Of a DNA stretch of 64,000 nucleotides, positions 10,896-19,033 are shown one piece after another. The DNA lies in NCBI GenBank assembly GCA_949292905.1, contig CASFAV010000013.1, forward strand, positions 110,882-174,881. Reading direction: 5' to 3'. The position numbers and the translations under genes are program-made. Source of the stretch: an uncultured Eubacteriales bacterium. GTDB lineage: Bacteria > Bacillota > Clostridia > Christensenellales > DTU072. Within the stretch, counting starts at the first letter, position 1. The number at the start of each line of letters is the position of its first letter. The notes below the pieces were generated by a model. It was not told where the DNA came from. It made no database searches and saw only the letters and a program-made list of their open reading frames with translations.

Positions 10896-12476
10896 TTATT
10901 CTTTGATAACGGAATGCTCCCAGCAATCGGGCGCACGGTATCCCATAAGTTCTACTACGGTAGCCGCAACGTTGGCAAGTCCGATACTTCCTTCTTCCTC
11001 GAGCGCCTTGACGGAAGAATTGTAAATAATAAAAGGCACGGGGTTCAGACTGTGCGCGGTACGCACCGCGAGAGCGCCTTTTTTATTTTTCTCCAGCATC
11101 TGATCGGCGTTTCCGTGGTCGGCGGTTATCACGAGTACGGAATCGGTCTCGTCGATAACGGGAAGTATGCGCGCGATACCGAGATCCACCGCTTCCACGC
11201 CTATCACGGTAGCGTCCATGTTTCCGGTATGTCCCACCATGTCGCCGTTGGGATAATTGAGGCGGATGAAGCCGTATTTGCGGGAGCGTATCGCTTCGAT
11301 GACCTTATCTGTTATCTCCGCCGATTTCATCCAGGGACGCTCGTCGAACGACACTTTATCGGAAGGTATCTCCTCGAAGGTTTCCAGCTTCTCGCTGAAT
11401 TTCTCGCTGCGGTTACCGTTCCAAAAATAGGTGACGTGACCGTATTTCTGCGTTTCGGACACCGCGTATTGCGCGACGCCCTTCTCGACGAGGAATTCGC
11501 TCAGAGTGTGTTTGATGCAGGGCGGCTCCACCAAAAATCTCTTGGGAAGCGCGAGATCTCCGTCATACTGGAGCATTCCGGCATAAAGCACGTCGGGCAC
11601 TCTGCCCCTGTCGAAAGCGTTGAAATCGGGATCGTCGAAGGCTTCGCTTATTTCTATAGCGCGGTCACCGCGGAAATTGAAAAGGATAACGGAATCGCCG
11701 TCCTCTATCGTACCTACGGGTTTGCCGTTCTCGGTGATCACGAAAGGAGGAAGATCCTGGTCGATGACGCCCTCGTTCTCTTTACGGTACGTTTCGATGG
11801 CTTCGGTCGCGGAAGCGAATCCCCTGCCCTCGCCGTGCACGTGAACGTCGTAGCCTTTCTTGACCATGTCCCAGTTGGCGCGGTAGCGGTCCATCGTTAT
11901 CTTCATCCTGCCGCCGCCGGAAGCGATCCTTCCGTCGAAGCCCGCGGCGTTGAGCTCCGCGAGTTTCGCTTCGAGCTCGTCAACGTATACGAGCGCCGAA
12001 GTGGCGGGAACGTCCCTTCCGTCGAGAAGGATATGCACGCGCGCTTTCTTGATACCCTGCGCTTTGCAGGCTTCAAGCATATTCAGAAGGTGCGAGATGT
12101 TGGAGTGTACGTTGCCGTCCGACAAAAGCCCTATGAAGTGCATCGTGGAAGATTTTTTAAGACAATTCTCCTTGAGTTCCGTCCACGCCTTGGAAGCGTA
12201 TATCGCTCCCGAGGAAATGCTCTCGTTGACGAGCTTTGCGCCCTGCGAATATATCTGTCCGCAACCGAGCGCGTTGTGTCCCACTTCCGAATTGCCCATA
12301 TCGTCGTCGGAAGGAAGTCCCACGGCGGTGCCGTGTGCTTTGAGGTAGGTGTGCGGGCAAGTCGCGAGCAACTTGTCGAGCGCGGGAGTACGCGCTTCGG
12401 TAACGGCGTCGCCTATCCCGTCAGCGGATCTGCCGACGCCGTCCATTACTATCAGAACGACCTGTTTTTTGTCCAT
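10896..12476 (-). CDS. gpmI: 2,3-bisphosphoglycerate-independent phosphoglycerate mutase
   Basis: 526 residues, normal for the Mn-dependent cofactor-independent enzyme that converts 3- to 2-phosphoglycerate in glycolysis. The metal-binding start VLIVMDGVG, the phosphorylated Ser in GNSEVGHNALG and the second metal cluster ITADHGNADQM are all present. It starts 4 bases after the tpiA stop with no Shine-Dalgarno, so it is probably translated by coupling. It is the last gene of pgk-tpiA-gpmI and is followed by a strong terminator. Confidence 0.97.
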   Translation of the reverse strand: MDKKQVVLIVMDGVGRSADGIGDAVTEARTPALDKLLATCPHTYLKAHGTAVGLPSDDDMGNSEVGHNALGCGQIYSQGAKLVNESISSGAIYASKAWTELKENCLKKSSTMHFIGLLSDGNVHSNISHLLNMLEACKAQGIKKARVHILLDGRDVPATSALVYVDELEAKLAELNAAGFDGRIASGGGRMKITMDRYRANWDMVKKGYDVHVHGEGRGFASATEAIETYRKENEGVIDQDLPPFVITENGKPVGTIEDGDSVILFNFRGDRAIEISEAFDDPDFNAFDRGRVPDVLYAGMLQYDGDLALPKRFLVEPPCIKHTLSEFLVEKGVAQYAVSETQKYGHVTYFWNGNRSEKFSEKLETFEEIPSDKVSFDERPWMKSAEITDKVIEAIRSRKYGFIRLNYPNGDMVGHTGNMDATVIGVEAVDLGIARILPVIDETDSVLVITADHGNADQMLEKNKKGALAVRTAHSLNPVPFIIYNSSVKALEEEGSIGLANVAATVVELMGYRAPDCWEHSVIKE

Positions 12477-12480
12477 AATT

Positions 12481-13227
12481 TTAATAATTTACGACTTTAG
12501 CGAAATCTTCCGCTTTGAGAGAAGCGCCGCCGATGAGTCCGCCGTCGATCTCGGGCATAGCCATGAGTTCGGAAGCGTTCTTCGGATTCATGCTGCCGCC
12601 GTACTGGATGCGCATGGCGCCTGCGGCGGTCCTGCCGTACAGCTTGCGGATAGCCTTACGGATAACGGCTATCGTGTCGTTGGCGTCCTCGGCGGTAGCG
12701 GTCTTGCCGGTGCCGATAGCCCATACGGGTTCGTAAGCAACAACTATGCTCTTGAGCGCTATTTTCTCGAGTCCTTCGAAAGCGCCGTTGATCTGTCTCG
12801 TGACCACTTCGTTGGTCTTGCCCGCTTCACGTTCCTCGAGAGTCTCGCCCACGCAGACGATGGCTTTGAGTCCCGCGCCCACGGCGGCTTTGAGCCTCGC
12901 GTTCACGGAAGCGTCGGTCTCGCCGAAATACTGCCTTCTCTCGCTGTGTCCGATGATGACGTATTCGACTTTGAGCTCTTTAAGCATTTCCGCGGAGATC
13001 TCGCCGGTGAAAGCTCCTTTGGGCGCCCAGTGCACGTTCTGCGCTCCGAGCTTGATCTTGGTGCCGCGGATAGCCTTGCGGGCGGTATCTATATCGGTAA
13101 AGGGTACGCATACCACTACTTCGCATTTCGCGTCTTTCACGAGAGGAGCGAGCTCGGTAAGCAACGCCTTGGTTCCTGCGTTGGTGTTGTTCATCTTCCA
13201 GTTGCCTGCAATGATAGGTCTTTTCAT
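12481..13227 (-). CDS. tpiA: triosephosphate isomerase
   Basis: 248 residues. It interconverts dihydroxyacetone phosphate and glyceraldehyde 3-phosphate. All catalytic parts are visible: Lys in AGNWKMN, His in GHSERRQYFGE, Glu in VAYEPVWAIGTGKTA, and the phosphate loop IQYGGSM. Two ATGs compete. The first (13233) is only 2 bases from AGGAG, while the second (13227) is 8 bases away and gives the family-typical MKRPIIAGNWKMN, so I chose 13227. It lies between pgk and gpmI. Confidence 0.97.
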   Translation of the reverse strand: MKRPIIAGNWKMNNTNAGTKALLTELAPLVKDAKCEVVVCVPFTDIDTARKAIRGTKIKLGAQNVHWAPKGAFTGEISAEMLKELKVEYVIIGHSERRQYFGETDASVNARLKAAVGAGLKAIVCVGETLEEREAGKTNEVVTRQINGAFEGLEKIALKSIVVAYEPVWAIGTGKTATAEDANDTIAVIRKAIRKLYGRTAAGAMRIQYGGSMNPKNASELMAMPEIDGGLIGGASLKAEDFAKVVNY

Positions 13228-13261
13228 TTTCATTTCTCCTTTTTATAAATATATAGGAAGC

Positions 13262-13371
13262 GCCGCGCACGGCGCGTCGGTTGTCGCGTTTCGATACCGA
13301 CCGCGTCCGCGTTTCAGCGCGGACGTCGGTCGCGACTTTTAACGGTTTACGGCGGAAAACTTACGTCCGCC
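13262..13371 (-). other. cluster of hairpins between pgk and tpiA
   Basis: The 161-base gap between pgk and tpiA holds three inverted repeats: GGCGGA/TCCGCC (13351-13371), a long hairpin with arms GTCCGCG/CGCGGAC extended by CGACCG/CGGTCG (13297-13334), and GCCG-TGCG-CGGC (13262-13273). None is followed by a T run. They look like mRNA-stability or processing structures rather than a terminator. Confidence 0.5.
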
Positions 13372-13394
13372 GCATATAACGGATGTTTTCAGGA

Positions 13395-14666
13395 TTATTT
13401 ATTGTCCAGACAAGCCACTCCGGGAAGTTCGAGCCCTTCGAGGAATTCGAGGGAAGCGCCGCCGCCGGTGGAAATATGAGTCATCTTATCGGCAAATCCG
13501 AGCTGTTTGACCGCCGCGGCAGAGTCTCCGCCGCCGATTATGGTGGTGGCGTCGGTCTCGGCAAGCGCCTTGGCTACCGCTATGGTGCCCGCTGCAAGAG
13601 TGGGATTTTCGAACACGCCCATAGGTCCGTTCCAGATAACGGTCTTCGCGCTCTTCACCGCGTCGGCGTATATCTCGCGGGTCTTGCTGCCGATGTCGAG
13701 TCCCATCATGTCTTCGGGAATGGCGTCGGAAGCGACTTCTTTGACCTCCACGGCTCCGTCGATGGGATCGGGGAACGCCTTGGCTACCACGGTGTCGACG
13801 GGAAGGAGCATGTTGACGCCTTTAGCCGCCGCTTTGTCTATGAGCTCTTTGGCGAGATCCACTTTGTCGAGTTCGCAAAGGCTGGTGCCTACGCCGTAGC
13901 CTTTGGCTTTGAAGAAGGTGTACGCCATCGCGCCGCCGATGATGAGGGTGTCTACCTTTTCGATGAGGTTGTTGATGACGCCGATCTTGTCGGAAACCTT
14001 CGCGCCGCCGAGAATGGCGACGAAGGGACGAACGGGGTTTTCGAGCGCGCCGCCCATGACGTCGAGCTCTTTACCGATAAGGAAGCCCGCGACCGCCGCT
14101 TCACACAGACCGTACTGCGCGATACCTGCTGTCGAAGCGTGCGCGCGGTGAGCGGTACCGAAAGCGTCGTTAACGTATATATCGCAGAAACGCGCGAGCG
14201 CTTTGCAGAAGTTCTCGTCGTTCTTGGTCTCTTCTTCGTGGAAACGGAGGTTCTCGAGAAGCACTACTTCGCCGTCCTTGCAAGCGGCTACGGCGGCTTC
14301 GGCGGCGGGACCTATCACGTCGGAAGCGAAAGTGACTTTGCCGTCCAGAAGCTCGTTCAAGCGTGCCGCAACGGGTTTGAGGGAGCACTTCTTAAGAGTG
14401 AGAGCCACGAGTTCGTCGCGGGACTTGCCTTCGTCTTCGGGTTTGATTTTCTTGATTTTCTCGTTAAAAATGTTATAAGGTCTGCCGAGGTGGGAGCAGA
14501 GAATGACTTTAGCGCCCTGTTCCATAAGATATTTGATGGTTGGAAGCGCGCCGTTGATACGGTTCTCGTCGGTGATGACTCCGCCCTTCATGGGCACGTT
14601 GAGGTCAACGCGGACAAGGCACTTTTTACCTTTTACGTTTACGTCTAAAATGGTTTTTTTGTTCAT
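13395..14666 (-). CDS. pgk: phosphoglycerate kinase
   Basis: 423 residues, slightly above the usual 390-420. It makes ATP from 1,3-bisphosphoglycerate in glycolysis. Visible are the substrate motif VRVDLNVP near the N-terminus, LCSHLGRP, the hinge [21 protein letters not shown], and the nucleotide loop [11 protein letters not shown]. The start has AGGAG six bases upstream and lies about 30 bases after a good promoter. It heads the pgk-tpiA-gpmI unit. The usual neighbour gap is absent, and enolase does not follow gpmI. Confidence 0.97.
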   Translation of the reverse strand: MNKKTILDVNVKGKKCLVRVDLNVPMKGGVITDENRINGALPTIKYLMEQGAKVILCSHLGRPYNIFNEKIKKIKPEDEGKSRDELVALTLKKCSLKPVAARLNELLDGKVTFASDVIGPAAEAAVAACKDGEVVLLENLRFHEEETKNDENFCKALARFCDIYVNDAFGTAHRAHASTAGIAQYGLCEAAVAGFLIGKELDVMGGALENPVRPFVAILGGAKVSDKIGVINNLIEKVDTLIIGGAMAYTFFKAKGYGVGTSLCELDKVDLAKELIDKAAAKGVNMLLPVDTVVAKAFPDPIDGAVEVKEVASDAIPEDMMGLDIGSKTREIYADAVKSAKTVIWNGPMGVFENPTLAAGTIAVAKALAETDATTIIGGGDSAAAVKQLGFADKMTHISTGGGASLEFLEGLELPGVACLDNK

Positions 14667-14701
14667 AGTGATCTCCTGACAAAAAATTATTTCCGTGAGA
14701 T

Positions 14702-14730
14702 ATTATATCACCGTGAAAGGAAGACGGCAA
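14702..14730 (-). promoter_or_regulatory. sigma-A promoter of pgk-tpiA-gpmI
   Basis: Minus strand: -35 TTGCCG (14725-14730), 17-base spacer, -10 TATAAT (14702-14707). Transcription is predicted to begin near 14695. The stretch 14731-14804 is very A+T-rich, with an imperfect ATTGAA inverted repeat after the preceding gene, and shows no strong terminator. Confidence 0.75.
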
Positions 14731-14804
14731 TAAAATTTTTATAAAAATTATAAAATTTTCAATAAAATAATTGAATTTTTACGGTAAAATCGGACGGGCG
14801 ATAT

Positions 14805-15761
14805 TCATGCGAGACGGCTGAAATCCTCGGCGACGCCGTAAATATCTTCAGCCGAAGTCGCGGCGAAGGCTCTGAGTTTGAGTTCTTTGCCGCCGCGCAA
14901 GCCGTAAGCGTAAGCCGCGATATGCTTTTTCATACAGTTTACGGCAACTTTTTCGGGCATTACGGCGGAAATTATCTCGAAATGCTCTTTGATCAGCGCG
15001 CCCCTGTCTATGACCGGCGTTTCGCCCCTTAATTCGGCGAAAATATACGGTCTGCCCATGGCGGCGCGCGCGACGGCAACGCCGTCGGCGCCCGTTTCAT
15101 CCAAAGTACGCAGATACGAATCCCTGTCGGTGACGTCGCCGTTGGCGATAACGGGTATCGAAACGCTCTCCTTGACCTTCCTGATTATCTCTCTGTCGGA
15201 CTTCCCGGAATAAAACATGTCGCGTGTCCTGCCGTGCACGGTGACTGCGGCGGCGCCCGCCGCTTCTATCGTCGCGGCTATTTCGGGGGCGTTGCGCTCC
15301 TCACCGGAAAATCCCGCTCTTATCTTCGCCGTGACGGGGCGATCTCCAGCGCTCTCCACAGCCGCCTCGACGACCTCTTTGAGCCTTACGGGATCGCGCA
15401 TGAGAGCGGAGCCTTCGCCGTTGCGCACGATTTTAGGCACGGGACAACCGAAATTAAGGTCTATAAGTCCGAATTTTTTTATGGCGGGATGCTTCACCGC
15501 CTTCGAGATGAATTCGGGCTCGCTTCCGAAAAGCTGTACGGCAAGTATCTTTTCGCGAGGATCGGTTGCCAGCAGCGCCGCCGTGTTGTCGCTGCCGTAA
15601 ACGAGCCCTTTTGCGGAGATCATTTCGGTATGCGCGAGCGCGGCACCGTAACGGTACGCGAGCACCCTCTGCCCCACGTCGCTGTAGCCCGCGACAGCGG
15701 GCATCACGAGATCGTTGTCGAGAAGAACGTTCCCTATTTTCAGTCTGCGTTCTGTAGCCAT
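14805..15761 (-). CDS. dus: tRNA-dihydrouridine synthase (DusB type)
   Basis: 318 residues. This flavoenzyme reduces uridine to dihydrouridine in the tRNA D-loop. The FMN TIM barrel starts with LDNDLVMPAVAGYSD. The catalytic Cys is in DLNFGCPVPKIVRNGEGS. VTVHGRTRDMFYSG and PVIANGDV are the family's substrate and flavin loops. It starts 6 bases after the mazG-like gene and is the last gene of the spoVT unit. B. subtilis places dusB elsewhere, but Clostridia often link it to housekeeping genes. Confidence 0.93.
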   Translation of the reverse strand: MATERRLKIGNVLLDNDLVMPAVAGYSDVGQRVLAYRYGAALAHTEMISAKGLVYGSDNTAALLATDPREKILAVQLFGSEPEFISKAVKHPAIKKFGLIDLNFGCPVPKIVRNGEGSALMRDPVRLKEVVEAAVESAGDRPVTAKIRAGFSGEERNAPEIAATIEAAGAAAVTVHGRTRDMFYSGKSDREIIRKVKESVSIPVIANGDVTDRDSYLRTLDETGADGVAVARAAMGRPYIFAELRGETPVIDRGALIKEHFEIISAVMPEKVAVNCMKKHIAAYAYGLRGGKELKLRAFAATSAEDIYGVAEDFSRLA

Positions 15762-15767
15762 CCCAGC

Positions 15768-16799
15768 CTATTTATCCTCGAGCGCCTTCGCTTCGCAATA
15801 GTATTTTTCCATTACGTCGATATTCTCTTTCGCGAGCCCTACGCCCGTTTCGCGGCACTTTTTCTCGACGTAAAGAAATCTTCTTATGAAACGGTTTGTA
15901 GTCCCGTTCAACGCAGTTTCGGGATCTATATCGTACATTCTTAACGTATTGACTACCGCAAAAAGCATATCGCCGCCTTCCTTCTCGCGTTCTTCGGGAG
16001 AAGCGGCTTTGTCGAATTCGTTCACCTCTTCGAGTATCTTCGCTTCGGCGTCCGCGGGGACGGCGAAATCGAAACCGGTCTTTTTGATTATCTTCTGCAC
16101 CTTGTACGCTCTCATCAGCGCGCCGAAAGTGACGGGCACCGAATCTATCTTGTCTTTGATACCGCGATAACCCTTTTCGACGGCTTTGGCTTGCTCCCAG
16201 TTTTTGAGCGCTTCGTCGGCGTCCGCCGCCTTCTTGTCCCCGAAAATGTGCGTATGCCTGAAAATAAGTTTGCGGCAAAGACCGTCGATGAGGTCGTTCG
16301 CCGTGAATAACCCTTCCTCTTCCGCTATCGAAGCGTGGAAAAGCCCCTGTAACATAACGTCGCCGCTTTCTTCCACCATTTTGTCGCGGTCCTTGAGATC
16401 GACAGCTTCGGCAAGCTCGTAGGCTTCCTCTATCGCACAGCTTCTGATGCTTTCGTGCGTCTGCGCCCTGTCCCACGGACAGCCGTCGGGATCGCGCAAC
16501 CGCGCGATGATTTCCAGCAGATCGCCGTAGGTGTAATGATCCCTCGCCGTGAAATCGGCGCCTTTCACGATAAGGCGCGGCGCGTAAGAGAGTTCCGAAG
16601 CCGCCTTTTCCTCGCTCTCGCCTTTGTCGTCCATTATGACGACAACGGCGTCCGCGCCGAAATTGCTCAGAATTTTATTTTTCACTTTTCCGAAAAGCTC
16701 TTCCGCGATACCGTCGATTATTATAGGTATGTTACATTCGAAATTGCGAATCTTACGTTCGGTAAAATCGGTCGCCGTAAAATATGTAAAGGAATTCAT
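15768..16799 (-). CDS. MazG-type nucleotide pyrophosphohydrolase with methylase remnant (YabN-like)
   Basis: 343 residues. From about residue 91 it is a two-domain MazG: LRDPDGCPWDRAQTHESI, the first metal motif EEAYE...EESGD and a second EEVNE...EKEGGD. This family hydrolyses nucleoside triphosphates to monophosphates. Bacillus and clostridial YabN proteins have a full tetrapyrrole-methylase-like domain of about 220 residues before MazG. Here only about 65 residues (25-90) resemble its C-terminal end, and the SAM-binding front half is gone. A GGAGG five bases before the ATG supports this start, so the short form is probably genuine. It lies downstream of spoVT and a SpoVB-like flippase, as yabN does in B. 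subtilis. Confidence 0.88.
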   Translation of the reverse strand: MNSFTYFTATDFTERKIRNFECNIPIIIDGIAEELFGKVKNKILSNFGADAVVVIMDDKGESEEKAASELSYAPRLIVKGADFTARDHYTYGDLLEIIARLRDPDGCPWDRAQTHESIRSCAIEEAYELAEAVDLKDRDKMVEESGDVMLQGLFHASIAEEEGLFTANDLIDGLCRKLIFRHTHIFGDKKAADADEALKNWEQAKAVEKGYRGIKDKIDSVPVTFGALMRAYKVQKIIKKTGFDFAVPADAEAKILEEVNEFDKAASPEEREKEGGDMLFAVVNTLRMYDIDPETALNGTTNRFIRRFLYVEKKCRETGVGLAKENIDVMEKYYCEAKALEDK

Positions 16800-16826
16800 A
16801 AGCCCTCCGTAAAGCGCGGGGAAATA

Positions 16827-18413
16827 TCATTCCGCGCGCTTTATCTTCAATTTTTCGCTCAGCGCGGCGAGTTTTCCGCCGAGAGGCAGGCTGAGGAGCT
16901 CGCACTTCCTGAAAACGGGAAGCACGAAAAGCGCCGCAAGATATATCGTTCCCGCCACGGTCGCCACGGCGAGCGTCAAAGCCCGCGAACCGCCGAGGAG
17001 CGCCGCTATCGGGACCGGCAGGCATATTATAACACCGCAAAGCAATATCACGCCACTGTTTTTGAACATATCGGAGTTTTTGCCGGTAAGTCGCGTTAGC
17101 GAAAGAGCGTTGAGCACGGCGGCGGTCGCGAAAGCTATCAAAGAGGCTACGGCGACGCCTTCGATGCCTATGGCGAAAAGCAGCGCCACGTCGAGAACGA
17201 CTTTGACGGCGCCGCCCACGGCGAGATTGATTATAGGAGTGCGGGTGTCGCCCAAGCCCTGTTGGACGGAAACGCATATCTGCATCACGGCGAGCGCTAT
17301 CACGGTGAGCGCGCTTATGCGAAGGAGCACGCCGCCTTCCGCAAGCTCCGCCGGAGAGAGCGCGGGATATAAAAGGCTCAAAACCTCCGTGGGCGCGACA
17401 AGGAAAAGCGCCGCGAACGGGACCCCTATCGCTACGGACACCTTGACCGCGGTGGCGAGTTTAAGGCGAATTGCGCCGATGTCGTGTTCGGTCTTGTTTT
17501 GGGCAAGGTGCGGGACTACAGCTACGCCTACCGCGAGCGCGAACGTGACCGGAAGGTTTATGAGAGTGTTGACGGGACCGGAAAGAAGTCCGTAGCTCGC
17601 CGTAGCCGCCGACGTGCCTGCGGAAGCGGAAAGTATATTTACGACGAGGAAGGAATCGACGAACTGCGTGAGCGGGAATATCATACTGCCCACCGTTATC
17701 GGAAGCGAAATACGCAGGATGGCTTTATACTCCTCTTTCGCCTGCCTGTAATTCAGGCGTAACGCGAGCGGCGGGTTGTTCTTCCTGTAAAAAATGTAGA
17801 GCAACAGCAAAGTGAAGCCCTCGGCGGCGCTCACGCCCACGAGCGCGCCCGCCACGGAGAAAGCTATCCCGTAACCGCTGAGGAAATACGCAAGCAGAAG
17901 TCCCGCAACGAGTCTTACCGCGGCTTCGGTTATCTGGCTCAAAGCGGTTGGAAGCATATTCGCTTTCCCCTGAAACCAGCCTTTGAACACTGCTATACCC
18001 GAAACGAAAAATACCGAAGGCGCGATCGCCATATATCCCCAACGCGTAGCCTCCGAGCCCTGAAGTTTGCCGATGAGTCCCGAAAACGCCACGAGCGCCG
18101 CAGCGAGCGCGATCCCCACGATAAGCAGCGCCGCGAGCGCGGAGCGCACTAACTTACGCGCCTCTTGCATTTTGCCCTCACTTGTAGCCGAAGCTACCAA
18201 AACAGATACCGCAACGGGAAGCGCGCCGCTCGACGAAGTCAGTATCAGAGAGTAGACGGGATATATGAGCTGATACACGCCCATACCCTCCGCGCCGAGA
18301 ATGTTCGTAAGCGGGATACGGTAACACGCGCCGAGCACTTTGGCAAGCACCGTGGCGAGCATGATGAGAGTAGCTCCTTTCAGGAAGGAGCGCGGTTCCG
18401 ACTTTACCGGCAC
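16827..18413 (-). CDS. SpoVB/Wzx-family membrane flippase
   Basis: 528 residues, with about 14 hydrophobic segments along the whole length. The start (SFLKGATLIMLATVLAKVLGACYRIPLTNILGAEGMG) is the standard beginning of the SpoVB / polysaccharide-export group of MOP-superfamily flippases. Members move lipid-linked sugars across the membrane, and SpoVB is needed for spore cortex synthesis. The start is a GTG two bases after the spoVT stop, so it is translationally coupled. The order spoVT - flippase - MazG protein matches B. subtilis spoVT-yabM-yabN, so a YabM-like role is also possible. Confidence 0.9.
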   Translation of the reverse strand: MPVKSEPRSFLKGATLIMLATVLAKVLGACYRIPLTNILGAEGMGVYQLIYPVYSLILTSSSGALPVAVSVLVASATSEGKMQEARKLVRSALAALLIVGIALAAALVAFSGLIGKLQGSEATRWGYMAIAPSVFFVSGIAVFKGWFQGKANMLPTALSQITEAAVRLVAGLLLAYFLSGYGIAFSVAGALVGVSAAEGFTLLLLYIFYRKNNPPLALRLNYRQAKEEYKAILRISLPITVGSMIFPLTQFVDSFLVVNILSASAGTSAATASYGLLSGPVNTLINLPVTFALAVGVAVVPHLAQNKTEHDIGAIRLKLATAVKVSVAIGVPFAALFLVAPTEVLSLLYPALSPAELAEGGVLLRISALTVIALAVMQICVSVQQGLGDTRTPIINLAVGGAVKVVLDVALLFAIGIEGVAVASLIAFATAAVLNALSLTRLTGKNSDMFKNSGVILLCGVIICLPVPIAALLGGSRALTLAVATVAGTIYLAALFVLPVFRKCELLSLPLGGKLAALSEKLKIKRAE

Positions 18414-18415
18414 GG

Positions 18416-18934
18416 TTATACTCTGGACGCGAAGAACGCCGCGGCGGTGTCCGCCGTTTTGAGCGCGAGCTCGCTTACGGGCTTACGGGAAAGGAGCACA
18501 ACTCCTCCCATCACGTCGCCGCCGCTTATTATCGGCGCCACGACTGCGGAGCGGTATTCGGCTTTACCGGCGAAAATATCTTCTTCCGCAGGCAATTCCA
18601 CTCTGCGCCTGCCTTCGTAGATCGCCGCAAGCTTGTCGCTCACGACGTCGCCTATCCTCACGCCTTTAATATCGCCGCTTGCGGCGACCACCTTGTCGTT
18701 GTCGGTGATGATCGCGGTGTAGCCCGTGGCTCCGTATACGCTCGAAGCGTAATCGTGTCTGAAATCCGCAAGCTCTTCCATTGCGGAAAACTTCCTGAGC
18801 ACGAGCGCGTTGTCGTCGGTGGTAAAGACTTCGAGTTCTTCGCCTTCGCGTATACGCATCGTGCGTCTTAATTCCTTGGGTATGACGACTCTGCCGAGTT
18901 CGTCCATTCTTCTCACTATTCCGGTTGCACGCAT
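18416..18934 (-). CDS. spoVT: stage V sporulation protein T (transcription regulator)
   Basis: 172 residues. The N-terminal AbrB-type swapped-hairpin DNA-binding domain reads MRATGIVRRMDELGRVVIPKE (ending in LRRTMRIREGE). It is followed by a GAF-like sensor domain (about residues 55-172). This is the SpoVT layout; SpoVT tunes forespore (sigma-G) gene expression in Bacilli and Clostridia. AGGAG lies seven bases before the ATG. It is the first gene of spoVT - flippase - MazG - dus, and is good evidence that the organism forms spores. Confidence 0.95.
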   Translation of the reverse strand: MRATGIVRRMDELGRVVIPKELRRTMRIREGEELEVFTTDDNALVLRKFSAMEELADFRHDYASSVYGATGYTAIITDNDKVVAASGDIKGVRIGDVVSDKLAAIYEGRRRVELPAEEDIFAGKAEYRSAVVAPIISGGDVMGGVVLLSRKPVSELALKTADTAAAFFASRV

Positions 18935-19033
18935 ATTTAATTTCTCCTGCCGTTAGCGTGTGCAAATTAAGGAAAAAAATTTCATAAATATATGTTATAA
19001 TTGAATTGCGATACCGACATCAAGGAGGCAGAC
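18935..19033. promoter_or_regulatory. divergent promoter region spoVT / metallo-hydrolase
   Basis: A+T-rich gap between divergent genes. On the plus strand TATAAT (18996-19001) is a likely -10, with transcription starting near 19008 and AAGGAGG at 19022-19028 five bases before the ATG at 19034; no clear -35 box. On the minus strand a TATATT-like box is possible but weak. A sigma-G site could be present but I could not define one. Confidence 0.5.

Noticed and set aside
10851..12500. 549-codon open frame antisense to gpmI
   Set aside because: It covers the gpmI terminator and gene in mirror image and has no motif or start signal.
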